From Spirochaetaceae bacterium (GTDB taxonomy: Bacteria; Spirochaetota; Spirochaetia; SZUA-6; DRHE01): a stretch of DNA of 64,000 nucleotides. Numbering within the stretch: the first letter of the stretch is position 1; each line of letters starts with the position of its first letter. The notes beneath the pieces were generated by a model. The model had not been told where the DNA came from. It saw only the letters and a program-made list of their open reading frames with translations, and searched no databases. This document shows positions 1 through 8,131 of this stretch, one piece after another. The DNA lies in contig CP070696.1 in NCBI GenBank assembly GCA_020353535.1, forward strand, positions 2,761,086 to 2,825,085, read 5' to 3'. The translations under genes were made by a program, and so were the position numbers.

Positions 1-75
1 CCGCTCGATGATGATCGTCAGAGAAATCAGGGAACAGGCGAGGAGCGGCCACATGATCGGACCGCCCCTCGACAT
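1..75 (-). CDS. exbB: ExbB/TolQ/MotA-family proton channel subunit, N-terminal fragment
   Basis: Only the first 25 codons lie in the window. They read as a short polar start, then GGPIMWPLLACS, a hydrophobic stretch and an IIIER ending. This is the typical first membrane segment of ExbB-type subunits, which with ExbD use the proton gradient to energise TonB. The ATG at 75 has a GGAGG about 13 bases upstream. The gene lies just downstream of the TonB-dependent receptor on the same strand, so it is probably in the same B12-regulated operon. The fragment is short, but the GGP-MWPLL pattern is characteristic. TolQ or MotA assignment cannot be excluded. Confidence 0.7.
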   Translation of the reverse strand, partial: MSRGGPIMWPLLACSLISLTIIIER

Positions 76-146
76 GATCGCACTAAAAGCCTCCGTGTTG
101 CACTCCTTTCATCGATTTCTTATGCAGTTTCCTACTACCGTACATT

Positions 147-2138
147 TTAGTACCCATACGAACCGCCAATCTTCCACGAACGTCCGGCCCCAGGATAGTA
201 ATAGACATCGGGATCGAAGCCGTACCCGGTCGAGGCGTAAACCGCGTCCAGGACATTGTCCACACCAAAATAGATCTCAAAATTTCCCGGTAGGTATTCG
301 GGATTGTAACGTATAAAGAGATCCAGGAGCCAATAGGCATCGAGCTTTGCCAGTTTGTTCTCGTAGTCGCCGCCGGAATACACATCCCCCACGTAGCGAC
401 CGGATGCCCCGAAGCTTAGGTCCAGCGGCAGGTGCAGAACAGCTTCAGCAGACCCCCGGTGAACCGGTACCAAGGGGATACGCTTACCGGAGTTTGGCCC
501 AGCGCGGAAGGTGGCGGCCGTGTAGGAATAGCTGGCTGCCAGCTCCAGCATGCGGGCGAACTGCAGGCCAAGTCCTGACTCGACGCCGAGATGACGGGTC
601 TCATCGAGATTGACGTTCAGCAAAGCAACTCCATCATATGCTATCTCGTCCTGCATCTCCAACCAGAACAGATTTGTGGACAGCTTGAGCAAGCGGAATA
701 ACTCCACCTCTCCGCCCAACTCCAAATTGTAGCCTTTTTCGGGCTGAAGATCCGTGTTGAATGGAGAGGAGATGAATGGGGAATCGTACAAATTGGCGAT
801 CTCGTCGACAGCCGGGTAACGGAACACTGTTCCGTACTTCGTCCAGAAGCGGGAGCCTGCCCCTGGGCTCACAAACAATCCGATCTGGTAGGCAAGATTC
901 TGAAGGAGGTCGGCTTCGTCGATCGGAGTTCCGGTGATCGTCCGGACCGCGATCCGGGCGAGCTCGTAACGCAGTCCCCCGCTCAGCGTGAACATAGGCA
1001 GTATCGACAGCTCATCGGTTAAATAGGCCCCCAGGGTTGCCTTGGTAACCACGTTTTCCAAATCCAGGCTGCTTCGAGCCACGTCTGAATAGGTTTTGAG
1101 GTTGAGACGATCGAGGTACCCGTCGATCCCTAGGATCAACCGATTGCCCGCCAGCAGATCCATGTCAGCTCGCAGCTTCGGGGTCACCGCCATCGTGTTT
1201 AACAACAGATCCGAGAAGCTACTCCAGCTGGTTACATCGCTTTCGATGAACTTCATTCCGTAGCTAAGATTCCCGTCCATGAGCCAGCGATCGCCAGGTC
1301 CCAGTGCCAGGGCCAGATCGGCATTCAGGTATTGATTGTTCGACTCATCGGCCGGATAGAGCGACTGGGTTGGATCGGCTTCGAACTGGGAGAGCGTCAG
1401 TTCACCGGGAAGCTGGTAGTAGAGCCGGCTGTATGAAAGGGCCAGGGAGGAGCTGAAGGCATCGAGATCCAGGCCTGCACGGACACCCCCGCCCATCGAG
1501 CGATAGGCGGAACGCTCCCGGAATCCGTCTGTGGCGCTGTGCTCGGCATTGGCGGTGATGCTGACCGGGCCTACCGAACCGCTGACCTCTGCGCGCTCTT
1601 GGTTCTGGTTGAAGCTGCCGTATTGGGCGGAAACTTGAAATCCGAAGCCGTCGGCTGCCTGTTTGCGGGTGATGATATTGATGACTCCCGCCACGGCGTT
1701 GTCTCCAAACAGAACGCTCGCACCTCCCCTCACGATTTCGACCCGCTCGATGCTCTCCACCGGGATTTCCAGCCAGTTGATGCTGGCCATATCGGGACGG
1801 TTGAGCCGCCGTCCGTCCAGGAGAACGAGCACGCGGCTATGGGAGTTGTCCCCGAAGCCGCGCATGGTGATCTCAGCCTGGGCGGCATTGCCTGAAAAAC
1901 TACGAAAATGGATGCCCGCCAAGTTCTCCAGAGCGTCGACCAATGTGGTTTGACCGGAAGCAGAAAGTTCTGCGGCCGTAATCACCGAAACGTAGGCCGG
2001 GGTTTCTTCTGCCGGTTCTTCTACCCGGCTGGCCGTGACTATGACCTCGATGTCGGATTTTTCTTCTTGAGTCTGCGCCGTCAGGCTGACGGCGACGATG
2101 CACACCAGAATCAGCGTACATGGAATGATCTTTTTCAT
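147..2138 (-). CDS. btuB: TonB-dependent outer-membrane receptor, probable cobalamin receptor
   Basis: 663 residues. A signal peptide (about residues 1-21) is followed by a TonB-box-like DIEVIVTASR at 29-38, a plug domain (VSVITAAEL, then RGGASVLFGDNAVAGVINIITR) and a beta-barrel region ending in an aromatic residue. I use the ATG at 2138, which has GGAGGTTCC before it, not the upstream in-frame ATG at 2153. A cobalamin riboswitch with its own terminator lies in the leader, so the likely ligand is B12 or another corrinoid. exbB follows directly. The receptor family is clear. The ligand rests on the riboswitch, because cobalamin and siderophore receptors cannot be separated by plug motifs alone. 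Confidence 0.88.
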   Translation of the reverse strand: MKKIIPCTLILVCIVAVSLTAQTQEEKSDIEVIVTASRVEEPAEETPAYVSVITAAELSASGQTTLVDALENLAGIHFRSFSGNAAQAEITMRGFGDNSHSRVLVLLDGRRLNRPDMASINWLEIPVESIERVEIVRGGASVLFGDNAVAGVINIITRKQAADGFGFQVSAQYGSFNQNQERAEVSGSVGPVSITANAEHSATDGFRERSAYRSMGGGVRAGLDLDAFSSSLALSYSRLYYQLPGELTLSQFEADPTQSLYPADESNNQYLNADLALALGPGDRWLMDGNLSYGMKFIESDVTSWSSFSDLLLNTMAVTPKLRADMDLLAGNRLILGIDGYLDRLNLKTYSDVARSSLDLENVVTKATLGAYLTDELSILPMFTLSGGLRYELARIAVRTITGTPIDEADLLQNLAYQIGLFVSPGAGSRFWTKYGTVFRYPAVDEIANLYDSPFISSPFNTDLQPEKGYNLELGGEVELFRLLKLSTNLFWLEMQDEIAYDGVALLNVNLDETRHLGVESGLGLQFARMLELAASYSYTAATFRAGPNSGKRIPLVPVHRGSAEAVLHLPLDLSFGASGRYVGDVYSGGDYENKLAKLDAYWLLDLFIRYNPEYLPGNFEIYFGVDNVLDAVYASTGYGFDPDVYYYPGAGRSWKIGGSYGY

Positions 2139-2207
2139 GGAACCTCCCTGCACTTGTTGTGCCTGTGTTGATGCGTAAACACGGGCGGTTAATCCTGGGA
2201 GGGCAAC

Positions 2208-2237
2208 AAAAAAAGCCTTCGCCGGCTAAAGGAAGCT
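2208..2237 (-). terminator. Intrinsic terminator of the riboswitch expression platform
   Basis: On the minus strand an AGCTTC arm pairs with GAAGGCT (one wobble or bulge), followed by seven T. It lies between the riboswitch aptamer and the receptor start. A competing hairpin at 2240-2262 (AACC-AGACT / AGTCT-GGTT) sits just upstream and could act as antiterminator or P13-like element. Confidence 0.6.
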
Positions 2238-2328
2238 CGAACCGAAGACTTCTAGTCTGGTTGCCTCATCTTCATAACCGCGAACGAATGGAGCTGCTTG
2301 CCGCGACGCGGAATCACTCCAGATGAGC

Positions 2329-2492
2329 TTGAACGGAACCGTCTTCTGGCTGCCGGATCTACCTAATCTCCCAGCCTTCCCATCCGCCTTGTTGAATTGT
2401 GCCTGCGGACAGTGGCGACCCATGGGATTTCGTCCCCGGATACAGCGGCGCGACCGCGTCTGAATCTCACAGACTTCCGGGATCCCGTTCAA
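2329..2492 (-). ncRNA. Cobalamin (B12) riboswitch
   Basis: Read on the minus strand, a perfect P1 helix (TTGAACGG at 2492-2485 with CCGTTCAA at 2336-2329) encloses the expected blocks in order. These are a GTGAGATTC element, GCGGTCGCGCCGCTGT, GTCGCCACTG, GGGAAGGCTGGGAG and a B12-box-like AGCCAGAAGACGG. The length of 164 bases fits the class. The terminator at 2208-2237 follows, so the likely mode is transcription termination when B12 is bound, turning off the TonB receptor and exbB. Confidence 0.88.
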
Positions 2493-2563
2493 ATATGATA
2501 GCTGTGGAGTCTTTTAAGCCTATAACCTCCTTGTTCTCGGACAGTAGAGATTGGAATGCGGGT

Positions 2564-2593
2564 ATTCTCACACGTTTTTTTTGATCTTGTCAA
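2564..2593 (-). promoter_or_regulatory. Sigma-70-type promoter of the riboswitch/receptor operon
   Basis: TTGACA (2593-2588), 18-base spacer, GAGAAT (2569-2564) on the minus strand. Predicted transcription begins about 65 bases before the riboswitch P1 helix. The direct repeat GTCAACAAG at 2589-2597 and 2610-2618 overlaps the -35 region. Confidence 0.5.
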
Positions 2594-2698
2594 CAAGCAT
2601 TGAAAGGCAGTCAACAAGGGTGTTCACACCCGGCAAATTTTATATAAGATTCTATCAGAAGAACTGGTTTGAGTGAATCCGCAGAGACGGAGTGAATT

Positions 2699-3181
2699 GT
2701 GAAGAAGTTGCTGTTTTTATTCCTGCTGCTGATCGGCGGCGCAATGACGCTGCAGGCGGTGGAGATCCCCGTGAGTATCGCCATGGATGAATCCCTGCCC
2801 TATCGGAAAGAGTTTCGCTACTACCTGGTCAGGGCAATCACCGACATCGAGAATGTGAAGATCGTGGAATCGGGTCAGGGGGATTGGTTCCGCATTCACG
2901 TTCTGTTGGTTGAGATGAAGTTGGCAAATGAAGTTTCGCTTGGTTATGCCATCAGCTTTTCGATCGTCGAGATCCCTTTTTATCTGCACTCCTACATCTT
3001 CGAGAACATCGATGCCGGTAAGAGGCAGGAAGTTACGGATAAACTGATTAAAAGCACAGTCTTCTATCGTGGTTCAGATATGATCGTTGTGGACAAAGCA
3101 AGCCTGGAGTCAGGAACAACGCGGATCCATACTTCCTTGAAGAAACTCATAGAAGAGCGGATCCGAAGCCAGTCTGAGTAA
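2699..3181 (+). CDS. Small secreted protein of unknown function
   Basis: 160 residues beginning with GTG; GGAG lies about 8 bases upstream. The N-terminus MKKLLFLFLLLIGGAMTLQAVE is a clear type I signal peptide with predicted cleavage after LQA, so the product should be periplasmic or surface-exposed. The mature part is mixed alpha/beta with no cysteines and no motif I can name; the C-terminal third is charged. It stands alone on the plus strand, convergent with the cyclase-fusion gene 13 bases downstream and divergent from the B12-receptor operon. I do not recognise the family. Confidence 0.75.
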   Translation: MKKLLFLFLLLIGGAMTLQAVEIPVSIAMDESLPYRKEFRYYLVRAITDIENVKIVESGQGDWFRIHVLLVEMKLANEVSLGYAISFSIVEIPFYLHSYIFENIDAGKRQEVTDKLIKSTVFYRGSDMIVVDKASLESGTTRIHTSLKKLIEERIRSQSE

Positions 3182-3194
3182 TGCGCGGACACCT

Positions 3195-4541
3195 TCAACC
3201 ACTCGGCCTTTCCAACATCAGCATGGTCTTCCCTGCTCTAAACAGGCTCACCCGCCCGGTGGATTGAGAGATCACGACAGCGAGTGCATCGGTTACCGCG
3301 GTGATCCCTGCAGCAGCTGCATGGCGGGCTCCCAGACCCGAAGGGAGAACCTCCAAGGCGACCTCGGGACGAAGGTAGGTTCCCGCCGCCTGCACAACTC
3401 CGTCGCCGCTGATCAGGAAGGCTCCGTCGATGGTGGCAAACTCCTTCAGCGTTTCCTCCAGGCTGGGATCCAGGACACTCTTTTCCTCCTCCGTGTATCC
3501 CTTAAACGGATTGATCACCAGCTGCCGGCTCATGGTTCGAACCTGTTCGAAATCACCGACTACGAATATCGTCCCGATTGCCTTTCCCTCCCTGCCCTCC
3601 CGTGCGATTGATGTGGCGATTTGCAGAATCCGTTCCAACACTGCCGGGGCAACATCTCCGAGCAGATCGGCGGGGTAGGTAGGCAGGAAGGTCGGTAACT
3701 CCTGGGACAGGTCGATGACCATCAGGGAGTCGAGGACACCGGAATCGGGATGCCCGAAAAGGCTGACAATACGGTCCTTCCGGGAAAGAAATCCATGACT
3801 CAGGGAAAGAAGCAGGGCAAGGTCGATCTGGTTGGCGCGATTCAAGCCGGAGAAAGGGAGGTGGATGATTTTGTGCGGGAAGGACAGCTGGTTCGTATCG
3901 ATAGGCCTTCGACTGGTGACGAGTAGAAAGGTCGTCTCCGATTTCAGCGATCGAAGGGGATCGAGATTTTGGAGTGCATCCGTGTTGAGAAGAATCGCTT
4001 CGGCCCGGACCTCCCTTGCCAAATCGAGGGCATGAGACAGGATAATCGTATTGATACCGGTGGTTCGAGACGGTGCGATCATTCGGGTGAGCGCTTCGGG
4101 TTTGTGGAGGATTTCGTAGATTTCGGCCACGGAGGTTGCGGAAAGTATGGCCCGGCGGCTGGATTCGGAACGGAACGTTCGAGCCACTTCGGCCAGAAGC
4201 AGAATATGCTGGTCCGCTCGTCTAGCATCACCGAGGATGAGAATGAGCAGATGAACGGGATGCCCGTCCGCTGACTCGTATTCGATTCCCGCCGGGCTCA
4301 CCCCTATGGATACGATGAAGCGATCCAGATCGGGCAGGCGGGCGTGAGGGATGGCAATACCTGGAGCCACCCAGGAGCTGACTACACTTTCGCGGTCCTC
4401 TACCGCCTGGAGGGTTTTTCGGAGGTTCAGGGAGGTCACCTCCGCACAGGTGCGTTCAACCAATTCCCGGATTGCGGGAACTTTTTTTTTCTGTTCTATG
4501 TAAAATACTCGATCTTGACTGAGATAGTCCTGCAGATTCAT
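3195..4541 (-). CDS. PTS EIIA - PK_C-like - diadenylate cyclase (DAC) fusion protein
   Basis: 448 residues. Residues 1-150 are a PTS EIIA domain of the fructose/nitrogen class with the phospho-acceptor His66 in IAIPHAR. Residues about 155-300 (ALDLAREVRAEAILLNTDAL and following) resemble the pyruvate-kinase C-terminal-type domain seen in archaeal DacZ. Residues about 310-440 are a DisA_N/DAC domain with DGA at 372-374 and GARHAAAAG at 404-412. The family catalyses c-di-AMP synthesis from two ATP. The usual RHR motif reads RHA here (406-408), so activity is uncertain. MNLQDYL is a typical EIIA start, but no good Shine-Dalgarno precedes it; a four-codon ORF overlaps the start instead. It is the last gene of an apparent three-gene operon. 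It could be a phospho-relay-controlled cyclase or a non-catalytic sensor. Confidence 0.82.
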   Translation of the reverse strand: MNLQDYLSQDRVFYIEQKKKVPAIRELVERTCAEVTSLNLRKTLQAVEDRESVVSSWVAPGIAIPHARLPDLDRFIVSIGVSPAGIEYESADGHPVHLLILILGDARRADQHILLLAEVARTFRSESSRRAILSATSVAEIYEILHKPEALTRMIAPSRTTGINTIILSHALDLAREVRAEAILLNTDALQNLDPLRSLKSETTFLLVTSRRPIDTNQLSFPHKIIHLPFSGLNRANQIDLALLLSLSHGFLSRKDRIVSLFGHPDSGVLDSLMVIDLSQELPTFLPTYPADLLGDVAPAVLERILQIATSIAREGREGKAIGTIFVVGDFEQVRTMSRQLVINPFKGYTEEEKSVLDPSLEETLKEFATIDGAFLISGDGVVQAAGTYLRPEVALEVLPSGLGARHAAAAGITAVTDALAVVISQSTGRVSLFRAGKTMLMLERPSG

Positions 4542-4552
4542 TCACTGCCCAT
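4538..4552 (-). other. Four-codon ORF overlapping the start of the EIIA-DAC gene
   Basis: ATG GGC AGT GAA TGA on the minus strand; its TGA overlaps the ATG of the cyclase fusion (AATGA). The main gene lacks a convincing ribosome-binding site, so re-initiation is conceivable. It could also be chance. Confidence 0.2.
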
Positions 4553-4601
4553 GGTAACCGTTTTGGCCTGTCTTCGGCAATTGAGGTGAGGGTATCAACC
4601 T

Positions 4602-4991
4602 TCAGGTGTGGACAGTGTGGGTGGAGCTCAGAACACGGATTGCTTTGGAGAGGTATGTGTCTTTGACAAGGAGGTAATCTGTATTAAAGGTGGAGATGAC
4701 GAACGTGGGAATGCCCGCTTGCGCCAACGGAGCGGTAAGGCTGGCTATTATTCCGATTTCCTCAAAAGGTAGAGGACCCTGCACCTGCAGTGCCCGCCAT
4801 CCCGATTCGGTTTCCGTCTCGGCGGGGGGGTGGCCGTCCGGGCAGACGATCGAAAGCTCCTCCGCAGTTCGCGTCACTGCGTAGAAGCTGCCGGCCAGCG
4901 CCCATCGGGGAATCGGAGTGTCTTTGGGGAGCCGGCAAATCGCCAATCTGTCAGGAAGAAGGATCAGTTCCATTGACTTTACCCCTGTCAT
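4602..4991 (-). CDS. ACT-domain protein (amino-acid-binding type)
   Basis: 129 residues. The pattern (LPDRLAICRLP, then GSFYAVTRTAEELSIVCP, then WRALQVQGPLPFEEIGIIASLTAPLAQAGIPTFVISTFNTDYLLV) is that of stand-alone tandem ACT proteins of the CASTOR-like/ACT_7 kind, which usually bind amino acids. The start overlaps the stop of the upstream zinc-ribbon gene (ATGA at 4991-4988), so translation is probably coupled. A second ATG lies six codons in. The EIIA-DAC fusion follows after 60 bases. An amino-acid sensor next to a putative c-di-AMP synthase suggests linked nutrient signalling (inference). Confidence 0.8.
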   Translation of the reverse strand: MTGVKSMELILLPDRLAICRLPKDTPIPRWALAGSFYAVTRTAEELSIVCPDGHPPAETETESGWRALQVQGPLPFEEIGIIASLTAPLAQAGIPTFVISTFNTDYLLVKDTYLSKAIRVLSSTHTVHT

Positions 4992-6886
4992 ACGGCTACG
5001 AAACCGAAGATCAGAATGGCTGCTACGATCAGGGAGAAGACCACCATCACGATTCCGAGGCTCGGCTCCCAGCGAAACTTCCGGACTTGGTCGGCGATCG
5101 ATCTTCTGAAATAGAGCTCTTCAGGAGGAGTTTGTTTTCCGCTCGTTCCCAGGAATACAGCCAGAAGTACAGCCGCTGCAAGCAGGACAATCGTAGCGAT
5201 GACCCCTTGGATGTTCTGCCAGGAAATCGGCACCCGCCTGATGGGAATCGGCAGTTCCGAAGCTGCCGTGAAACCGGCCAGCAGAAACAGGGGGGAGTAG
5301 ATGCTTGTGCCGGCGGCGAACAGAACCGCGGCGACGAAACCCATGGGGAGTTTCCAGAGGATGTCGGGAAATGCCGGGGGGAGCAGGGTAAAAAGTAAGG
5401 TGGGCATCAACACCTGCAGCCTGCCGCGGCGCAGCACCCAGAGATTCTCCGCCGCCCCAAACACGAAAAGACCCACAATCCCAATCCCGCCAAGCTCGAA
5501 CAGGCGACCCGGACTTCCCGGTGCCGCCGAGAGTATGGAGGAGGGCAGAGGTATGGGAAGCACGAGCGAACCAAGCGTCAGGAGCAGGCTCCGATAAAAC
5601 ATGCCTACCAGAGCCCCGATCGCAAGCGGCAGGAGAACCGTACGCACGGAGAAATGGCGAAAGCGAAAAAAAACGAGTGGGTTTGTCTTTTTGGGGATTA
5701 TGAACCAGAGGATGGGCAGCAAACCCGCGAGCAGAGCCGGAATTACTCTGGACATAAAATCGGGTTGGAAGCGGAACAGACTTGCGCCTAGACTCAGGCC
5801 GGCGGCCAGGACAACGAAAGCCAGGACCATCCAGCCGAGGGGTTGTCCGTTCAAGGTTTGGGTTCGCCTGCGAGGCACAATCCCCTTATTGCTATCCACG
5901 CCTCTCTTGAAGGCGAGCAGCCGATTGGCGACCGCGCTACCTCGAAACCAGGCCGCCCAGGCGCCGCCTTTTTCCACCGAATCCTCGTCAACAGCAGGCA
6001 GGGTGGCTTGGAGAAAGAAGCTGTCTTGACGTGACGAATCACTGCCGTCCCGGGAATGAAGAATCAGAGTCGGGGTCTTTTGACGGCTCAGCATTGCGTA
6101 GCGCAAACTTCTACGCGATTGAATCAGATCATGATTCAACGCTTCTGGTCGGAAACCGGTAGCGAGGATCTTTGCCAATCCTAGAGCATGGGGCTGGGGA
6201 AGCTTAGAACTCCAGAGGTCTTGAAGCATCGATACCAGCAGCTTTTCCCGATCTCCGTTGTGATCCGCCTCGTTGATGATCGTGGCAAGTTTACGGGTGG
6301 TTGACCGGCTCGAAGATGGATCCCCCAGACGGAGATCCGGCTCAATGAGAACTAAGGAGGTGATGGAGTCCTGTCGACGAGCCGCGACATCCAGGGCAAG
6401 CGGAGCCGATCCCAGATGAGCCAGCAGGTGAAAGCTCGAGGCGCCCACATGCCGCTTTAATGGATCGATGTGATCGCTTAAAAGGGAAGCGTAGGATCGG
6501 TTTTCAAGAGGCTGGGGATTTCTGGACGTCCCAGGAAACTCGAGGTAACACACGCGAAAGTACTCCTCGAAAGTGTCCATCAAGCCGTGCATCACGTCGT
6601 GGGGAAGCGATGGGTGGGCGGGGAGGACGATGACCGGTGCCCGATCTTCCCGGGGACCGACGCACTCTACCCACAGCTGTCCTACCTTGATTCCCCGACA
6701 ACCTAGAGAGTCCTCTACCAGGGCCTGGTATGCCGCCGGGTACTCCTGGGGGAAGAGCCTTCCCAAGCTCAGGGGAAAGGATTTTTGACAACGGCTGCAG
6801 CGGATCCGCACCGTTTTTCCTTTTGGAAGATGGTCCGGTATGCGCACGCCTCCGCTGAAGCTGCAGGAGGGACATCGAAATCGCAT
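4988..6886 (-). CDS. Zinc-ribbon, alpha/beta-hydrolase-like, polytopic membrane protein
   Basis: 632 residues. The start MRFRCPSC is an MJ0042-type zinc ribbon with CxxC at 5-8 and a second CxxC about 25 residues later. Residues about 50-330 look like an alpha/beta-hydrolase fold (APVIVLPAHPSLPHD, then HLLAHLGSAPLALDVA, then TSLVLIEPDLRLGD and TPTLILHSRDGS). The usual nucleophile elbow G-x-S-x-G is replaced by AHLGS. The C-terminal half holds about eight to ten membrane segments. The frame stays open upstream to 7339, but that extension overlaps the divergent maturase gene and reads like antisense, so I start at 6886. It heads the operon with the ACT protein and EIIA-DAC fusion. Function unknown; the missing elbow suggests a non-enzymatic or altered role. 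Confidence 0.68.
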   Translation of the reverse strand: MRFRCPSCSFSGGVRIPDHLPKGKTVRIRCSRCQKSFPLSLGRLFPQEYPAAYQALVEDSLGCRGIKVGQLWVECVGPREDRAPVIVLPAHPSLPHDVMHGLMDTFEEYFRVCYLEFPGTSRNPQPLENRSYASLLSDHIDPLKRHVGASSFHLLAHLGSAPLALDVAARRQDSITSLVLIEPDLRLGDPSSSRSTTRKLATIINEADHNGDREKLLVSMLQDLWSSKLPQPHALGLAKILATGFRPEALNHDLIQSRRSLRYAMLSRQKTPTLILHSRDGSDSSRQDSFFLQATLPAVDEDSVEKGGAWAAWFRGSAVANRLLAFKRGVDSNKGIVPRRRTQTLNGQPLGWMVLAFVVLAAGLSLGASLFRFQPDFMSRVIPALLAGLLPILWFIIPKKTNPLVFFRFRHFSVRTVLLPLAIGALVGMFYRSLLLTLGSLVLPIPLPSSILSAAPGSPGRLFELGGIGIVGLFVFGAAENLWVLRRGRLQVLMPTLLFTLLPPAFPDILWKLPMGFVAAVLFAAGTSIYSPLFLLAGFTAASELPIPIRRVPISWQNIQGVIATIVLLAAAVLLAVFLGTSGKQTPPEELYFRRSIADQVRKFRWEPSLGIVMVVFSLIVAAILIFGFVAV

Positions 6887-6931
6887 CGCCCCCACATTGA
6901 TGATTTTCCTTGTTTTTGTCAAACTCCGTAT

Positions 6932-8131
6932 ATGGCTGGAGATCAGAGGCCGACGCGATTCTCCCTGTTGATAAAACCGACCTCCGCGGACTGTAATCTG
7001 GCTTGTACGTACTGCTTCTACCTGCCAAAAGCCGGTCTCTATCCCCAGAGCTCGCGGCATCGCATGTCCGATAGCACGCTGAAGCATATCATCTCCAAAT
7101 ACATGGCGACGGATCAGGACACCTACTCCTTTGGCTGGCAGGGTGGAGAGCCCACGCTGATGGGAGTGGATTTTTTTCGAAATGTCGTGGACCTGCAGAG
7201 CCGCTGCGGCCGTCCCGGTTCGATAGTAGCAAATGGTCTGCAGACCAATGCCACGCTGATCACAGACGAGTTGGCCCGTCTGCTGGCGGAGTATCACTTT
7301 CTCCTGGGTGTCAGTCTGGATGGTCCGGAAGAAATCCACAACACCTACAGAAAAAATCTAAAAGGAACGGGTTCATATAAGCGGGTCATCGAGGGGATCG
7401 GGCTGCTCAAAAAGCATCACGTGGAGTTCAACATCCTCATCGCCGTGAATGCCGCAAACGTGGAAAAGGCTCGCGAGATCTACAATTTTCTTCTGGATCT
7501 GGACATCCGCTTTCACCAGTACATCCCCATCGTGGAGTTCGATGACCAGGGCGGCCCATTACCCTTTTCCGTCGACGGATCGAGGTGGGGTGCCTTTCTA
7601 AAAGAGCTCTTCGAAATATGGTATCCCGATTCAGGGCGGGTATCGGTTCGTCTCTTCGATGCCATCCTCACCTATCTGGTGGAAGGTTCGCCGATTCTCT
7701 GCACCATGGGAGAAGATTGCCGGCAGTACTTCCTGGTCGAGTACAACGGGGACATCTATCCCTGCGATTTTTTTGCAAGCCCCGAACTGCGGCTGGGTAA
7801 TGTGCTGGATACGGACTGGAATGCGCTGTTGGAATCACCCGGCTACCGGGTCTTTGGGGAGCAAAAATCCGATTGGAACGAGATCTGCGCTTCCTGTGCC
7901 TTTCTCAAGCTCTGTATGGGGGATTGCCTGAAGCATCGTTTCTACGGTGCTCCCGGGCTTCAATCTGATCCCCGACGGTTGAGCTGGCTGTGCTCCGGGT
8001 GGAAGGATTTCTACCAGACCTGCCTTCCCGCTTTCCAGCGCATCGCCCGCCGCATCCAGCGGCAGCGCAGCCGGGAGCTGAATACGAGGCTGGCGTCCTC
8101 GGCCATTCGATCCTCCGAAAACAAAAGATGA
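6932..8131 (+). CDS. Anaerobic sulfatase-maturating enzyme (radical SAM, SPASM)
   Basis: 399 residues. The radical-SAM motif CNLACTYC gives C21, C25 and C28; GWQGGEPTLMG and VSLDGPEEIHNTYR follow. The C-terminal cysteine-rich SPASM region includes CTMGEDCRQYFLVEYNGDIYPCDFF and CASCAFLKLCMGDC. This matches enzymes that oxidise a Cys or Ser in a sulfatase active site to formylglycine. A longer frame starts at 6785 but would overlap the divergent zinc-ribbon gene; ATG 6932 matches the usual family start. The start has no clear Shine-Dalgarno. The lipid kinase gene overlaps its stop (ATGA). A Cys-type sulfatase at 20177-21793 is a likely client. Confidence 0.88.
   Translation: MAGDQRPTRFSLLIKPTSADCNLACTYCFYLPKAGLYPQSSRHRMSDSTLKHIISKYMATDQDTYSFGWQGGEPTLMGVDFFRNVVDLQSRCGRPGSIVANGLQTNATLITDELARLLAEYHFLLGVSLDGPEEIHNTYRKNLKGTGSYKRVIEGIGLLKKHHVEFNILIAVNAANVEKAREIYNFLLDLDIRFHQYIPIVEFDDQGGPLPFSVDGSRWGAFLKELFEIWYPDSGRVSVRLFDAILTYLVEGSPILCTMGEDCRQYFLVEYNGDIYPCDFFASPELRLGNVLDTDWNALLESPGYRVFGEQKSDWNEICASCAFLKLCMGDCLKHRFYGAPGLQSDPRRLSWLCSGWKDFYQTCLPAFQRIARRIQRQRSRELNTRLASSAIRSSENKR

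Noticed and set aside
2226-2492. 88-residue minus-strand frame
   Set aside because: It coincides with the cobalamin riboswitch, whose conserved blocks and P1 helix explain the sequence.
6887-7339. Upstream extension of the zinc-ribbon gene (150 more residues in frame)
   Set aside because: It is antisense to the radical-SAM maturase, does not look like a protein family and lies before a natural MRFRCPSC zinc-ribbon start.
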